DNA from: Rhynchopus euleeides
Taxonomy: Eukaryota; Euglenozoa; Diplonemea; Diplonemida; Diplonemidae
Direction of reading: 5' to 3'
Length of the DNA: 64,000 nt
Assembly (NCBI GenBank): GCA_963210315.1
Contig: OY723281.1
Coordinates: 930,001-994,000, forward strand
In this document: positions 19,356 through 30,084 of the stretch, one piece after another
How positions within the stretch are numbered: position 1 is the first letter of the stretch
Layout: every line of letters starts with the position of its first letter
Position numbers and translations under genes: made by a program
Notes under the pieces: generated by a model
Seen by the model: the letters and a program-made list of their open reading frames with translations, nothing else
The model's database searches: none
What the model was told of the DNA's origin: nothing

Positions 19356-20285
19356 AGCGGAACACCTCCGTGCGCTCTGCTCTCCGTTGGTGTGTCTCCA
19401 GATCTGGTTCGTCGTTCTATCTGCGCAACGCATGGTGCTCGGTGAGCTGTTTAGCGTTCTTCTGCCTGTTCCCCCCGCCCGGTTGAGCGTGGCAGCTGCT
19501 GCGACAGCGCTGCATCACGCATGCACATACCCTGGGCAGGGCTCCGTGGCGTTGATCTGCATTGCTTTGCCCACAGAAAGAGATGGGGGGGGTTCTGTGG
19601 TTATTTTCTGGGCAAAACGGCGCCTTGCTGATGGCATGGTGTGTGCAGGGATTCAGCGATTCTGCTGTCGTTGTGTAGAATACAGTTTCTGCCGGGCAGA
19701 ACTGGAGCCACTAATTGCACCAGCTCGCCCACATGGGAATGGGACACGGGCATCATTGGTGGTTGTATTAAGCTTATTGTGTGTGTCAGTCGAACCCGCA
19801 TCGCCGATTTCACGGACGCATTTGTCTCGGCACATCGTTGGCAAATCAGAATCAATTTTGGTTCCCGTCTTTGGCCGCCGGGTGCCCCCCACTCCCCCGT
19901 CTGGTGGCCTTCGTTCTATGCCCCCAGTGTATTTCCTAAGGAAACTGAAGGTGAAAACTGACGAAGAATAACGAAGCATAACGACCAGCGAAGACCCCCA
20001 TAACAAAGCAATTGAATGGTGGCCTTCGTTCTGTGCCAAAGAGTATCAGGTTGCAACCTACCGAGCTCGCTTCTCTGCACTTTCGAGCGAAGGCCCCCAC
20101 TGTACATTGCTGTAGCTTGCTGGTGTGTCGAAGAGGAGGCGTGCGTCTGAGCATACCGGCCAGCAATTGACTGGCGTGTTAAACACTGTTGGATTGTCAT
20201 CTGAGGCGGGTCTTCGCTCCGCGGCGAAAATCCCCTCGGTGCGCGCAACCGGGCCATAGACTCTGTTCCTGCTGCGTGTTTATTA
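19356..20285. other. Spacer with partial MITE m8
   Basis: No gene supported. Bases 19356-19400 are the family 3' flank of PC-esterase. m8 (19927-19999) lacks its left end; it is followed by ATAACAAAGCAATTGAATGG as at 12336-12355. A run GGCGCC...TGGCATGG near 19618-19640 carries no frame of note. Confidence 0.55.
19927..19999. mobile_element. MITE m8, left part missing
   Basis: TATTTCCTAAGGAAACTGAAG ... CCAGCGAAGACCCCC, next to an R60 tail, paralogous to the m5 locus. Confidence 0.7.
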
Positions 20286-20418
20286 CTGGGGGGGTTCAAA
20301 TACAAGACGTATTCAAATACAAGACGTATAATGGAATAGAAGCCGGGTCGTGGTTTTCCAAATTCCACGGTTTGAAAATTTGAATACAAGCCGTACGGCT
20401 TGTATTCAAATTTTTGGG

Positions 20419-20572
20419 TTTTTTGTGTCAAACGCACCGTGCTCACGGAAGGCGTTCAGAACTAAAAAGGTTGCAGGGAGCAATGTTTTGTTCACCTACA
20501 CTCCACGCCCCAACGTGCAGGTGACCAGAAGGTTGCACAAACAAAACAAAAGAAACCCGGCAATCCTTTTTT
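20419..20572. repeat. R165 dispersed repeat, copy 2
   Basis: Same orientation and boundaries (T runs) as 17296-17452. Nested in O2. Confidence 0.75.
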
Positions 20573-21319
20573 GAGGGATTTTCTGAACGGGGGTGACCAA
20601 ATTTTGCCCCCAGTTTGGCGGAGTTGGGTGGCGGGAGACCGTGCAAAATAGAACCCCCGGAGGGGGTAGTTTCTGGTCACCCGGGCTTGCTCACCACATG
20701 CCAGGCCACAACTGGTGCGGAAGAAAGGTCAATCCCTTCACCCACGTGTGCATTGTCAGCGAGGATGACTGGCATGGCGTTGCACACCTACATAAGCGTC
20801 ATTCCCCTTGAGAAGGTGATCAGCACTCCGGCAGGTCGTCCCGTGTGCATGTACCCACATCAGCCTCTTCGGGCATCAATCGTCTTATCGGTATTCCATC
20901 TCACATGAATTATGCGCGTATCGGCCCGGATAGACTCGCCTGGGCCTGCAAAGGTGCAGACGTACGGTGCCCGCCAGAGTGGCCCTCTCCGCGTACAGTA
21001 GTGACCTTGTGCCAGCAGAAGCCCTGCTGAAAAATCAGGTGGCTTCAGAACCCGGGGCAGGTGGAGGACATGTGTTTGTGCGACGAGCTTGGAGAAGCAA
21101 CAGTAGAACCTCCGCTAGCCTACCAAGCAGCCACAGTACGGCGAACACGCACAGTCACCGGGACCCTCTCCAAAGCAGTAGACCACTGACCCTCCCACAC
21201 CCGAACTCCTAGCCGTTGGCGATTGTGACGAAAATTTCCTGCAGGAAATCCCTCACAAACGACCCTAGTTGAATAGAAGCCGTACGGCTTCTATTCAAAT
21301 TTCGAATCTTTTGAAAATC

Positions 21320-23464
21320 CATGAATCTGCCCCGTTAACGGCTACCGGGTATTACCGGGTCGAAAAACGGGTATTACCGGGTCCGGTAATACCCGTTTGC
21401 CCGGTAATACCCGGTAATACCCGGTTATAGCCCGGTAGCGCTACCGGGTATTTTCCATGGGAATTTCCCTTTGTTTTGTGGGTTGATTCCCTTCCCCTTA
21501 GCAGTGTGTTGTGGTCGACGTTGGATTCTATGGCGCATGGGGTGATCGAAAGCCGGGTTCCGCAGTTCACGTCTGGTTTGTGTGGCTCACTGCAGACTTT
21601 TCGAGTTTCCGTCGCAGCAGTGCTGACTACTGCACGGTGCCCACACACCACCCGAGCCCTTCCAGAGCCGGCAGTGTCGTCAGATCAGGCAGTCGATCAC
21701 ACACACGCATAACATGAGACAGGCGTGATCGTAGGGCCACCTTCCTCTCCCAAAGTCTGCGAGCACCATTCCATTGGGGGCAGTGACTGCCTGGGCCAAC
21801 AGGGTCTTGGGGCAGGCACATTCTGAACCAATGAAGGTTCCATCACAGAGAGGCACTGTTCCCATAGCTTCCATCATTTAAGGACCTTGGCTCAGAAATG
21901 CAGAAACGGTGCGTCACCAAACTGGTTGCAAAGTGGCACAGTTGGGCACACAGTGGCACAGAGCGAAGGGCTCCTCGTTTCCAATTATCGATCCTTCGTT
22001 CAGGGAAACCTCCTAGGCGTGCATCTTCTCCTACTCCAGGCTCGAGTGATTGGTCACGCCAGATCCGTTATTCGGTTACATCGCTCTGCTGGCTGGGTGC
22101 TTGTCGCAACACTTACCTGCGAGCAGCCAACGAGCATTATGGTACCGAGAGGTGCTTCTTGGCGTGGCCGGGCTTGTGGTTCCTGCCACAGCAGGTCACA
22201 GTACGGTGAGCGGACTTGTATTTGCTGGGGTGGCTTCAACACGGGCCCGCCACTGGACTGCCCCCGGGCCAAGGTGGATAATCGCACCTGCCTTCGGGAC
22301 GCTGAGGGTATCCGCCCCGTGTATGATGAGCGGAAGCTAACCAGCCTGCAGTCGACCCACGTGGTGGCCTCACGACTCCCAGACAACGGCTGGTTTGGGC
22401 AGGTGGACGGGAAGAGCTGGTTCTGGAGTTGTGGTGTCGACACGTTTCCATTTTGAGAAATCCTCTGTGATACGCTCCACAGCAAGACGTCCATTCCCAT
22501 GTGAAGCCTCTCTGGCGACACCCTTGACAAGAGCACCTGGCACTCTGTACCGGACCTGCAGCTAAGATCCGGGCTAGTGCGGCAAGGTATTTGAGCGACC
22601 CCTTACGATATGATGCAATCCAGAGAAGTCCCAGCAAAACGTGGATTCGACCAGGCCCTCAATATATGCACGAGTTGCGCCTGCTTCTTGTCATCTTGCT
22701 TGGCTACTGGTCCCTCTGATAAATCATCAGCTTGGTTCGAGTCGGGACAAGTCATGATGCATGTTTCAAAGAACTTAGCCTCGTGGACGGCCTGTTGTGT
22801 GACGACACGCTCTGCCTCCGTGGAAGCGGACCAGGCCATGAAGTGCATTGAAGAGGGAGGGAGAGGAGGCAACACACGGAGGACACAGGCACAGACAGGG
22901 GTGTGTCCCTCATAGATCTTGGTTGAACGAACAGGTGTTGGAATCAGGGCCTGGGCTCATTATCTCGACCTTTGTTTGTGTATCATCGGGGCATGCCACG
23001 CCAACACAGCCCCCCACCGCCATGCCGCAAAGCCTGCCTCATAGATCTTGGTTGTACTGAACGTGGGTGTTCCCCAGCCGTTCCCACTCCCAGTGTTCCC
23101 AGGGCCGCCCCTGTGAGGGGTGGGCCAGGAGGGGCTGCAGAGGCTGGCCTTCAGAATAACGCAGGGGGGTCACCTAACACCTGACATTCCCCCCGCGCAC
23201 CTTCCCTTGGACTGCCAGACGGAAGATCACCAGAACCCTGCAGTTGATTCACTGCGACACCCCACGAACCATCCCTGTACCAAGGAAATCCCCACGGAAA
23301 ATCCCCGGTAATACAAAAACGGGTATTACCGGACCCGGTAATACCCCCGATTTTACCCGGTAATACCCGTTTTTGACCCGGTAATACCCGGTAATGGAGG
23401 CCGATTACCGGGTTTCCGGTAATACCCGGTAATACCGGTTACCCGTTAACGGGGCAGATTCATG
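21320..23464. mobile_element. I2: 2.15 kb element with ACCCGGTAATACCCGGTAAT subterminal arrays, nested in O2
   Basis: Ends CATGAATCTGCCCCGTTAAC / its complement. Inside each end lies an array of CCGGTAATACCCGG units (about 21345-21455 and 23303-23445) in opposite orientation. Interior 21500-23280 has several short frames on both strands but no recognisable domain. Confidence 0.7.
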
Positions 23465-23532
23465 AAAATCTCAATTTTCGTCGCCGGCTTCGCCGAATAT
23501 AAGCCGTACGGCTTGTATTTGAACCCCCCCAG

Positions 23533-24510
23533 TAATGTGGGTGCTTACACCCCCGCCCCTTCCCCTCCCCTTGGCCGCTCTCCTTCTTTTTCAAATTTCA
23601 AACAATGATCCCCCCCGCCCCCCCTTCTCCGACACAGCTTGTACAGCATATCTGGTGTGGTGACCTACATTGCGAGAAGGTGCTGGGTGACTTGCCTTGA
23701 CTTTGCTTTCACTCTCGACAATCAAAACACCCCAACACCCCTCCTGTACTACCCACACACCTTCCATTTTCTGCGCCCTAAACAGCAGCAACATGTGGGA
23801 GCAGATACCGGGTGTTGGCTGCCGTCGGAAACCCTTTTAACTCCATTCCCTCCTCACCCGCCGCCCCTGTGTGGTGCCGTTTCTTCGATTAACTGGTGGC
23901 CTCACCCACTCTCGTCAAAAGGCCTGCCTCGTATCGGTCTGGACGTGCGGTGTCAGCGATACCACGTGATTGTTCACCTGGGTTTGATGCACAAACAAGC
24001 CTCAGCTCGAGGGGATCGAGGGGACGAGGGAACGTTTCCCAGAACACCACTCAACAAGCATGTGCCGGGTTGTTCTCTCGCGATTGGCTAACACACATCC
24101 CTCGGGGCCCCATTACTAAACCCTCGAGTACAGGAAACACTGCTTGGAGTGTTCATAATGGATGGGATGTGGATGAGCATCACAAAGCAATTGACAGCCC
24201 TCGGGGCTCGTCTCTTTCAAATCGGCACCACCCCACCCCCCACCACCACCAGCCCCCCCGGCGAGATTTACACCACACACATCTTTCGATCGATTCACAC
24301 TACAGGAAACATTGCTTGGAGTGTTCATAATGGATGGGATGTGGATGAGCATTACAAAGCAATTGACGCATCTTTCTATCGATTCACACTCGGCTTATCT
24401 GTTCGGCTTAACTGCTGTCTCTGTGACGGCCCGCTTTCCAAGAATGATGCCAGGCAGTGGTACTGTCCTGGACCTTCGACTTACACATGTCCACACGTCA
24501 GACGGGCCGA
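23533..24510. other. Spacer with two R60 copies and a GGTGCTGGG repeat
   Basis: Bases 23675-23725 match the module AGAAGGTGCTGGGNGACTTG ... TTCACTCTCGAC seen at 63017 and 63693. R60 copies lie at 24131-24194 and 24302-24366. The first shares its flank CATTACTAAACCC with 36729. No gene supported. Confidence 0.55.
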
Positions 24511-24513
24511 TGA

Positions 24514-24696
24514 ACCAGCACAGGAGTGTGTGTGGGTGTTGTTGCGATCGACGAACCCTCTACTCTTCGTCGCTCTTCTCTTCTCTGTTGCAGGCATGCA
24601 CCCCCTACCGACCACCCTACACATTTGGTGGGCTAAAGAAGGTTCCCTGCCCACCGCAGCAGGGCGTGTGGGGCACACCACCCCACGCGCACACCA
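24514..24696 (+). promoter_or_regulatory. Exon-less copy of the WD40 5' leader block
   Basis: GGAGTGTGTGTGGGTGTTG through CACGCGCACACCACA, identical in layout to the leader at 5196-5392, including TTGCAG (AG ends 24593). It breaks before the exon-1 ATG and joins CTTTTTTGAGCACCGTAGG, also found at 39598. Orphan promoter or UTR copy. Confidence 0.6.
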
Positions 24697-25182
24697 CAAA
24701 CTTTTTTGAGCACCGTAGGTGCGTAGGGGGGATGGGCTAAAGAAGGTTCCCTGCCCGTTCCCGGTTGGTTTCAGGCTCGCAATTGTGTCTCCTCCTTCTC
24801 TTGCCCACATGATTGGCGCCACCCCACCCCACCCCACCCCCCTACACAGGCGACGGTTTTAACGAACACCAACTTGTCGCTGCTCCCCCTTCTCCTCTTG
24901 TGATGCACCCGGTTGCATTAGCTTTGGGGATGTGCAGGAAGCCCCAGCCACTGTTGAAATGTGTGCGCTTAGGAGGATTCTTCATATTCCTGGATTTCCC
25001 GAATTTCCTGGATTTCCCCCGGCCCCTTAGGCGATTTCAGGGCGGACAGGGCGGACATGCCCGGACCCGGAAATCCGGGTGTCCGGATGTCCGGGTCCAA
25101 TTTTGACCCCCCCCCCCCCCCCCCCGGACACGGTGGGATCTTGTAAATTTTACATGTATAACTACAAGTATATACATGTATT

Positions 25183-25290
25183 GGGGGTCTTCGCTACGGG
25201 GTGGTCGTCAGTGCATTTTGGTGCATTTCCTGTTGAATTGGCTGAAAACTGACGAAGTTTGTCGAAGTTTGTCGACCAGCAAAGACCCCC
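25183..25290. mobile_element. MITE m9 with ATT target duplication
   Basis: 108 bp, GGGGGTCTTCGCTACGGGG at left, flanked by ATT at 25180-25182 and 25291-25293. Inserted in the left inverted arm of the repeat complex. Confidence 0.8.
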
Positions 25291-26109
25291 ATTATACATG
25301 TATAATACTTGCATGTCAACTATGGAGGATTCTTCATATTCCTGGATTTCCCGAATTTCCTGGATTTCCCCCGGCCCCTTAGGCGATTTCAGGGCGGACA
25401 GGGCGGACATGCCCGGACCCGGAAATCCGGGTGTCCGGATGTCCGGGTCCAATTTTGACCCCCCCCCCCCCCCCCCCCCCCCCCGGACATTTCCCGAATT
25501 TCCCGCCCGGACATGTCCGCCCGGACATCCGGACATCCAGAAATGTCCGCCCCGGACAGGGCGGACATGTCCGGGCGGACATTTTCTGGTGTCCGGATGT
25601 CCGGGCGGACATGTCCGGACCCGGAAATTCGGGAAATCCAATTTTGACCCCCCCCCGGACATGTCCGGCCAGGACCTCCCCCCCATGGGTGCCCAAATTT
25701 TTTGCTCCTAAGACCGGCGATTTGTAGGGGGACCCTTTCGAATTTTTTTTGGAGAAGGGTAAATTGAACGTTTTTGGCCAAATGAAGCCACTGCGACCAT
25801 TCCCGGGCCTCGGAAATCAGATTTTGGCCCCTCAAATGCGGTGCCGGTCCGGACAAAAAACCGAAAAAATCGTGAAAAATGGCCCATTTTCCCCAGCCAA
25901 AAATGGGCCAAAAATCCAGGTTCCCTGCCCACCTGGTCGCACCCAAGTGCCTCACACCGGTTCTCTCCCCACCCGGTGATCCACCTGACGGATACTTACA
26001 GGGGGGGGTCAAATAAACGTACTTAGTTGAATAGTAGTACTTAGCCGAATAGTAGTACTTATTTTTTTGGGGCTCTGGGGCACGTTGGGCCGTTGAATAG
26101 TAGTACTTA

Positions 26110-26217
26110 GGGGGTCTTCGCTGGCCGTTATCCTCCGTCAATCTCCGTCAGTTTTCAGCCAATTCAACAGCAAATGCACCAAAACGCACTGACGGTCACC
26201 CCGTAGCGAAGACCCCC
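26110..26217. mobile_element. MITE m10 with TTA target duplication
   Basis: 108 bp, same subfamily as m4, flanked by TTA on both sides (26107-26109 and 26218-26220). Lies next to a partial element starting AGGGGGGGGTCAAATAAACG (about 25999) with repeated GAATAGTAGTACTTA. Confidence 0.85.
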
Positions 26218-26220
26218 TTA

Positions 26221-27290
26221 CTTTTCACCCTTTTTTTTTGGGGAAATTTTTCGTTTTTTTTGAGATTTTCTTTTTGGAGACACACAAATCTGCAAACTTT
26301 GGGGCAAGGAATGGGGACAACGGGGTCTATTGGTGCCACTTAGGGGAACCAGGGTGCACGGGGTCCGTAGAGGGGGGAAGTGACCTACGCTCAAAGATAT
26401 GTCGTGACGAAGGGAATCGGGGCATCCCCCCTCAGACACATACGGACGGGAAACCAGCGAACCCGCAAACTCCTGCGGTCCAGAGGCATCAGAACCACTG
26501 CTGAAGACCGCAAACCCGGAAACCCGCAAACTCCTGGGGTCCAGAGGCGTCAAAATCACTGCTGAAGAGCGGCGCGCATTAAACGACTCCTCATCTACGG
26601 CGTCCGCAGTCCCTACCACCAACGAGAAGATGTGGACGGATGGCCCCAGACACACCTCACCATAGATGTAGCCTTCGAGGACCAGCTGAGCCCACCCCCC
26701 ACCCCCCGCAGCCCCCTTCCCTGACGTTGTTTGACATTCTCTCCTGTTGTGCAGCACTGATCAACACACGCCCGCAAACCCGCAATCCAACTGCCCAGAT
26801 TTCACCATCCACCAACAGAGCCAATAGCTTCGGCTGGTGTCCGACATAATGATGACGTCCGATGCTTTCATGTGCCTCCTGCTGATGGAATGCCTCCTGT
26901 TCAAGATATTCGAGGATGGGCCACCGCCATCAGGCCCCTGGCTGGAGAGGACGGTTGTGCTCGACCGGACGGAGAGAGAACCTTCTCCATATCCACCTCC
27001 ACTCCACAATGCCAGAAGTGGCAGGAAGGCCGGGTGTTACAGGCCTCAACCAGGGTTCCAAGGCTCTCCACTTCCTGGCTGCGTCAGGGATCACCGGGTA
27101 CAGCGAGCAGGATTCCCTGTCCTGACACCCCAGCATGTACCACCGGAAGAACCCGAAACAGCAGCCCCCCCTCATGGGGGTTGCAAGAGGCACGGAAATC
27201 GTTCAAATCGGACCAAGTCCGAAAATTCGGCACTTTCTTGGGTACAAATTGCGGTCCGAAATTTTCCGATTTTTTGAAAAAAGGCGAATT
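26221..27290. other. Interior of the repeat complex; no gene recognised
   Basis: Contains a tandem pair near 26445-26575 (CCCGCAAACTCCTG.GGTCCAGAGGC twice). A minus-strand frame (26218-26757) reads through this tandem pair and is not recognised. The plus strand at 26837-27277 also stays open without similarity to a family I know. Confidence 0.4.
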
Positions 27291-27390
27291 CTGTAAGGGG
27301 GACCTTTTCGAATTTTTTTTTCGGGCACTTTTTCCACAAGGAAATGTCCGCCCTGTCCGCTACTGTCCACTACCGATTTCAAGGATCCTC

Positions 27391-27569
27391 CTATTATACA
27401 TGTATAATACATGTATATGCCTGAAATATACATGTAAAATACATGTATATCAAGTAAAAATACAAGTATAATACTTGCATGTCAACTATTATACTTGTAT
27501 TTTTACTTGATATACATGTATTTTACATGTATATTTCAGGCATATACATGTATTATACATGTATAATAG
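27391..27569. repeat. Perfect-looking 179 bp palindrome of TACATGTA motifs
   Basis: Arms 27391-27473 and 27487-27569 (83 bp each) are reverse complements, with a 13-base loop CTTGCATGTCAAC. Strongly AT-rich inside a GC-rich region, so it could extrude as a cruciform. Confidence 0.85.
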
Positions 27570-27894
27570 TTGACATGCAAGTATTATACATGTATAATAC
27601 ATGTATTATACTTGTAGTTATACATGTAAAATTTACAAGATCCCACCGTGGACATTTCCCGAATTTCCCGCCCGGACATGTCCGCCCGGACATCCGGACA
27701 TCCAGAAATGTCCGCCCCGGACAGGGCGGACATGTCCGGGCGGACATTTTCTGGTGTCCGGATGTCCGGGCGGACATGTCCGGACCCGGAAATTCGGGAA
27801 ATCCAATTTTGACCCCCCCCCGGACATGTCCGGCCAGGACCTCAATAGTTTGATTTTTGGTCCAGAAAATAGTTTGAAATTTTTTGAAATCTGG

Positions 27895-28035
27895 CATGGT
27901 TTCACAGAATTCTGACAGAAAAATGCCCAGAATTTCCAGATTTTTAAAATCTGCAGAATCTGAGAAATTCTGTAGAATTCTGCAGATTCTGGGGAATTCT
28001 GAGAATTCTGGGAGAATTCTGAGAATTCTGCCAGT
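27895..28035. repeat. AGAATTCTG simple palindromic repeat
   Basis: About ten degenerate units of AGAATTCTG and related GAATTTCC strings in a row. Each unit is self-complementary. Confidence 0.7.
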
Positions 28036-29599
28036 GGCTTGTGGCCAACTAGCAGCAGCCTGGTATGACAGGGTAGTCATACACAGGCTATGTACAGGGT
28101 CGGCCTCGTCCTGGACCAGTCGTAGGCTTATGCTACTGTTGGTTCTCAGGACTGGCCACCACTGCGCGGGTCAATTTTTTGAAAAGGGGGCCTTGACCAA
28201 AGGCAAACAGTTTTTGAGTTCTTGCACCACTTCATCTCGGGACTACTCTGATTGGATTCCTCGGATTCGTCGACACACTGTTTCAGAACTGTGCACTTCT
28301 CCATCCACACCGGCATCGGGTCACCCGCTGAATGCCGTGAGGGCCGAAGCCCAGGGTCAGATTTCGGTACAAGGCGATTAACAGGTCGTTGAGAGGTTCG
28401 CAAGTTTAAATGTACCTACAAAAGCTTCATGTACCCATGATAGGGATTTAGTCATTGCTATAGGTGAAGATCAGAGCCCAGGCGGGATGTAAGACAGGGT
28501 GTCGCAGATGCAACAATATCTCCAGAGCCACTTTGTATGCCTTTGTTCGGGATGCCCCTTCACCTGTCGCGCTTAGGTTCCGTCCAAGTTCGCCGATTCC
28601 AGTGCTTCAAGAGAGCACACAGTTCCTTCCCAGTAGTCTTCATCCTCGGTTCCGAATCATCGCAGTCCCTCGAATCCATGGTGCAGAACTAAATTCTCGA
28701 AAGGTGGTCAATGTTTTGAAAGGGGCCCGTGACCAGCGGAAATTGGAATTTTTGACCCAAACCTGCAAGTGTACTGTTGTTTAACGTTGTCCAAAGCCCC
28801 TTGCGGTGTGACAGTACATTCGTTATGTGAATATCTGTCACATGGCTATGGCAACACAGACACAGGCAAGCTGGGGAGGCGTCGCGTCCGTCGAAAAAAT
28901 CATTTCTGCACAACTACCGGCATCGCAGCTACGGTAGAAGTGACTGACCCTGTTCTTGTAATCTTGACGCTGGAAAATTTCATTCGGAAATACCAAACAC
29001 ATCCACTGAAAGTGGATGGAATGGGCGTCAAGACCGTGATTTTTGGGGAGTGGACTGCCCTGTATCGTGAACCCGCTGAGGGTACAAAATACAGAACAGG
29101 GAGGCACAGGTGCAGGCACAACAGTGGCAACACAAACAGGCAGGCAGGCAACACAACAATGGATGCAGAAAAAGAGCTTTGTTGGGGGCTCGGTGCCTGC
29201 ACGCCTCTGTGGATTGGCCGAAGTGATTCTTCTTTTTGGGGCACCTCACAGAGGTACAGCAGAGGTCCAAATTTTCAAGGCGACACGCGGAAGTGCCGCA
29301 CGTGAGTTTCACCGACACCCCCCCCCCCCCCCCCCATTCCGACCCCGGGCCTGTCATCGCGACTGCTGTGTTCCATTTCTGGACTCTGAGAACAACAAAG
29401 AAAATATAGAGAGACCTTTGTGCGCCAAGGCGGGCAAAATCTGATGTACACGTAGATCTGCTTGTAGTATCTGTTGCCGAAGCGCCCACAATATTTTTGA
29501 CACTGACACGAGTCGGCCTCCTGCAGTGAAAACAGTTAAAATTGGCCACTGGGGACCAGGAAATGTAGACCTCAATCAGAAATGCAGAGAAGTGAGGAA
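28036..29599. other. Unassigned interval
   Basis: No gene recognised on either strand. A pair of related strings, GGTCAATTTTTTGAAAAGGG (28169) and GGTCAATGTTTTGAAAGGGG (28707), each followed by CTTGACC/CGTGACC, may mark the ends of a decayed element of about 0.57 kb. C17 run at about 29319. Short frames at 28769-29305 lack any known motif. Confidence 0.4.
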
Positions 29600-29772
29600 A
29601 AGCGCCCTATCACTTCACAGCTACAACCGCTCTGATAAATTTCCTTTTGTTTGTTGCGTTGACGCTTCTACACACAAAACCCTGAACTTGATCACACCCT
29701 GAGCCTGATGAAGGGTGGGGTTAGTGTATAGAGCACGTTTGGTTGTAGCTGTGGTGGGGCGCTTTCCGCTCA
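29600..29772. mobile_element. MITE of GCGCCCTATCACTTCACAGC family, copy 1
   Basis: About 175 bp with inverted ends (GCGCCC...CACAGCTACAACC / GGTTGTAGCTGTGGTGGGGCGC). A reverse-oriented copy is at about 39730-39900, sharing CTCTATACACTAACCCCACC and TTCCTTTTGTTTGTTGCGTT. Confidence 0.7.
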
Positions 29773-30084
29773 CACGAGTGTGCTTAAAAAACGAAGTACC
29801 CCCCCCCCCCCCTCACAACCCTGTTTTGTCAAGTCGGGACACGCACTGGCCAGCACCGCTTATGTATAAGCGGAGCCCTGATTGAGCGTGGGTTTGCGCG
29901 GATTATTTGTGTCTCTGCTTTTACAAGCAGCACGTTTTCTGCGGAAGCCCCGGCTCACCCTGAAAACAAAAAAAATGTTGGGTGTCGAAATAGAGTCAAA
30001 AAGAGAAGCTGCCTGTCAAGGCGAGCCTGTCCGCACGGAGCGGGTGTAACGTGTAACGTGTAACTCGCGGTTCATTTCTGGGGG

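Larger units (their letters stand above)
20286..23532. mobile_element. O2: 3.25 kb TA-bordered element with CTGGGGGGGTTCAAATACAAG ends
   Basis: The terminal inverted repeat CTGGGGGGGTTCAAATACAA at 20286 is matched by its complement ending at 23532; TA borders both ends. Subterminal GTACGGCTTGTATTC palindromes repeat inside. It contains an R165 copy (20419-20572) and a second complete element (21320-23464). Remaining interior (20575-21300) has no long frame. TA duplication plus inverted repeats fits the Tc1/mariner group; no transposase recognised, so it is non-autonomous or too diverged to see. Confidence 0.75.
24973..27843. repeat. GGACATGTCC / TACATGTA repeat complex
   Basis: Direct copies of one module at 24973-25127 and 25320-25475 (CTGGATTTCCCGAATTTCC...). 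Direct copies of a GGACATGTCC-rich module at 25485-25682 and 27651-27843. Inverted arms ACACGGTGGGATCTTG... at 25129-25172 and 27607-27650. A large palindrome at 27391-27569. The 29 bp string TTGTAGGGGGACC..TTTCGAATTTT recurs at about 25724 and 27292. MITEs m9 and m10 are inside. Open frames across the C-runs are composition artefacts. Confidence 0.7.

Noticed and set aside
25389-26141. Long minus-strand frame with poly-Gly over the GGACATGTCC region
   Set aside because: Poly-Gly comes from a C-run and the rest is palindromic repeat. It is not conserved between the duplicate modules as protein.
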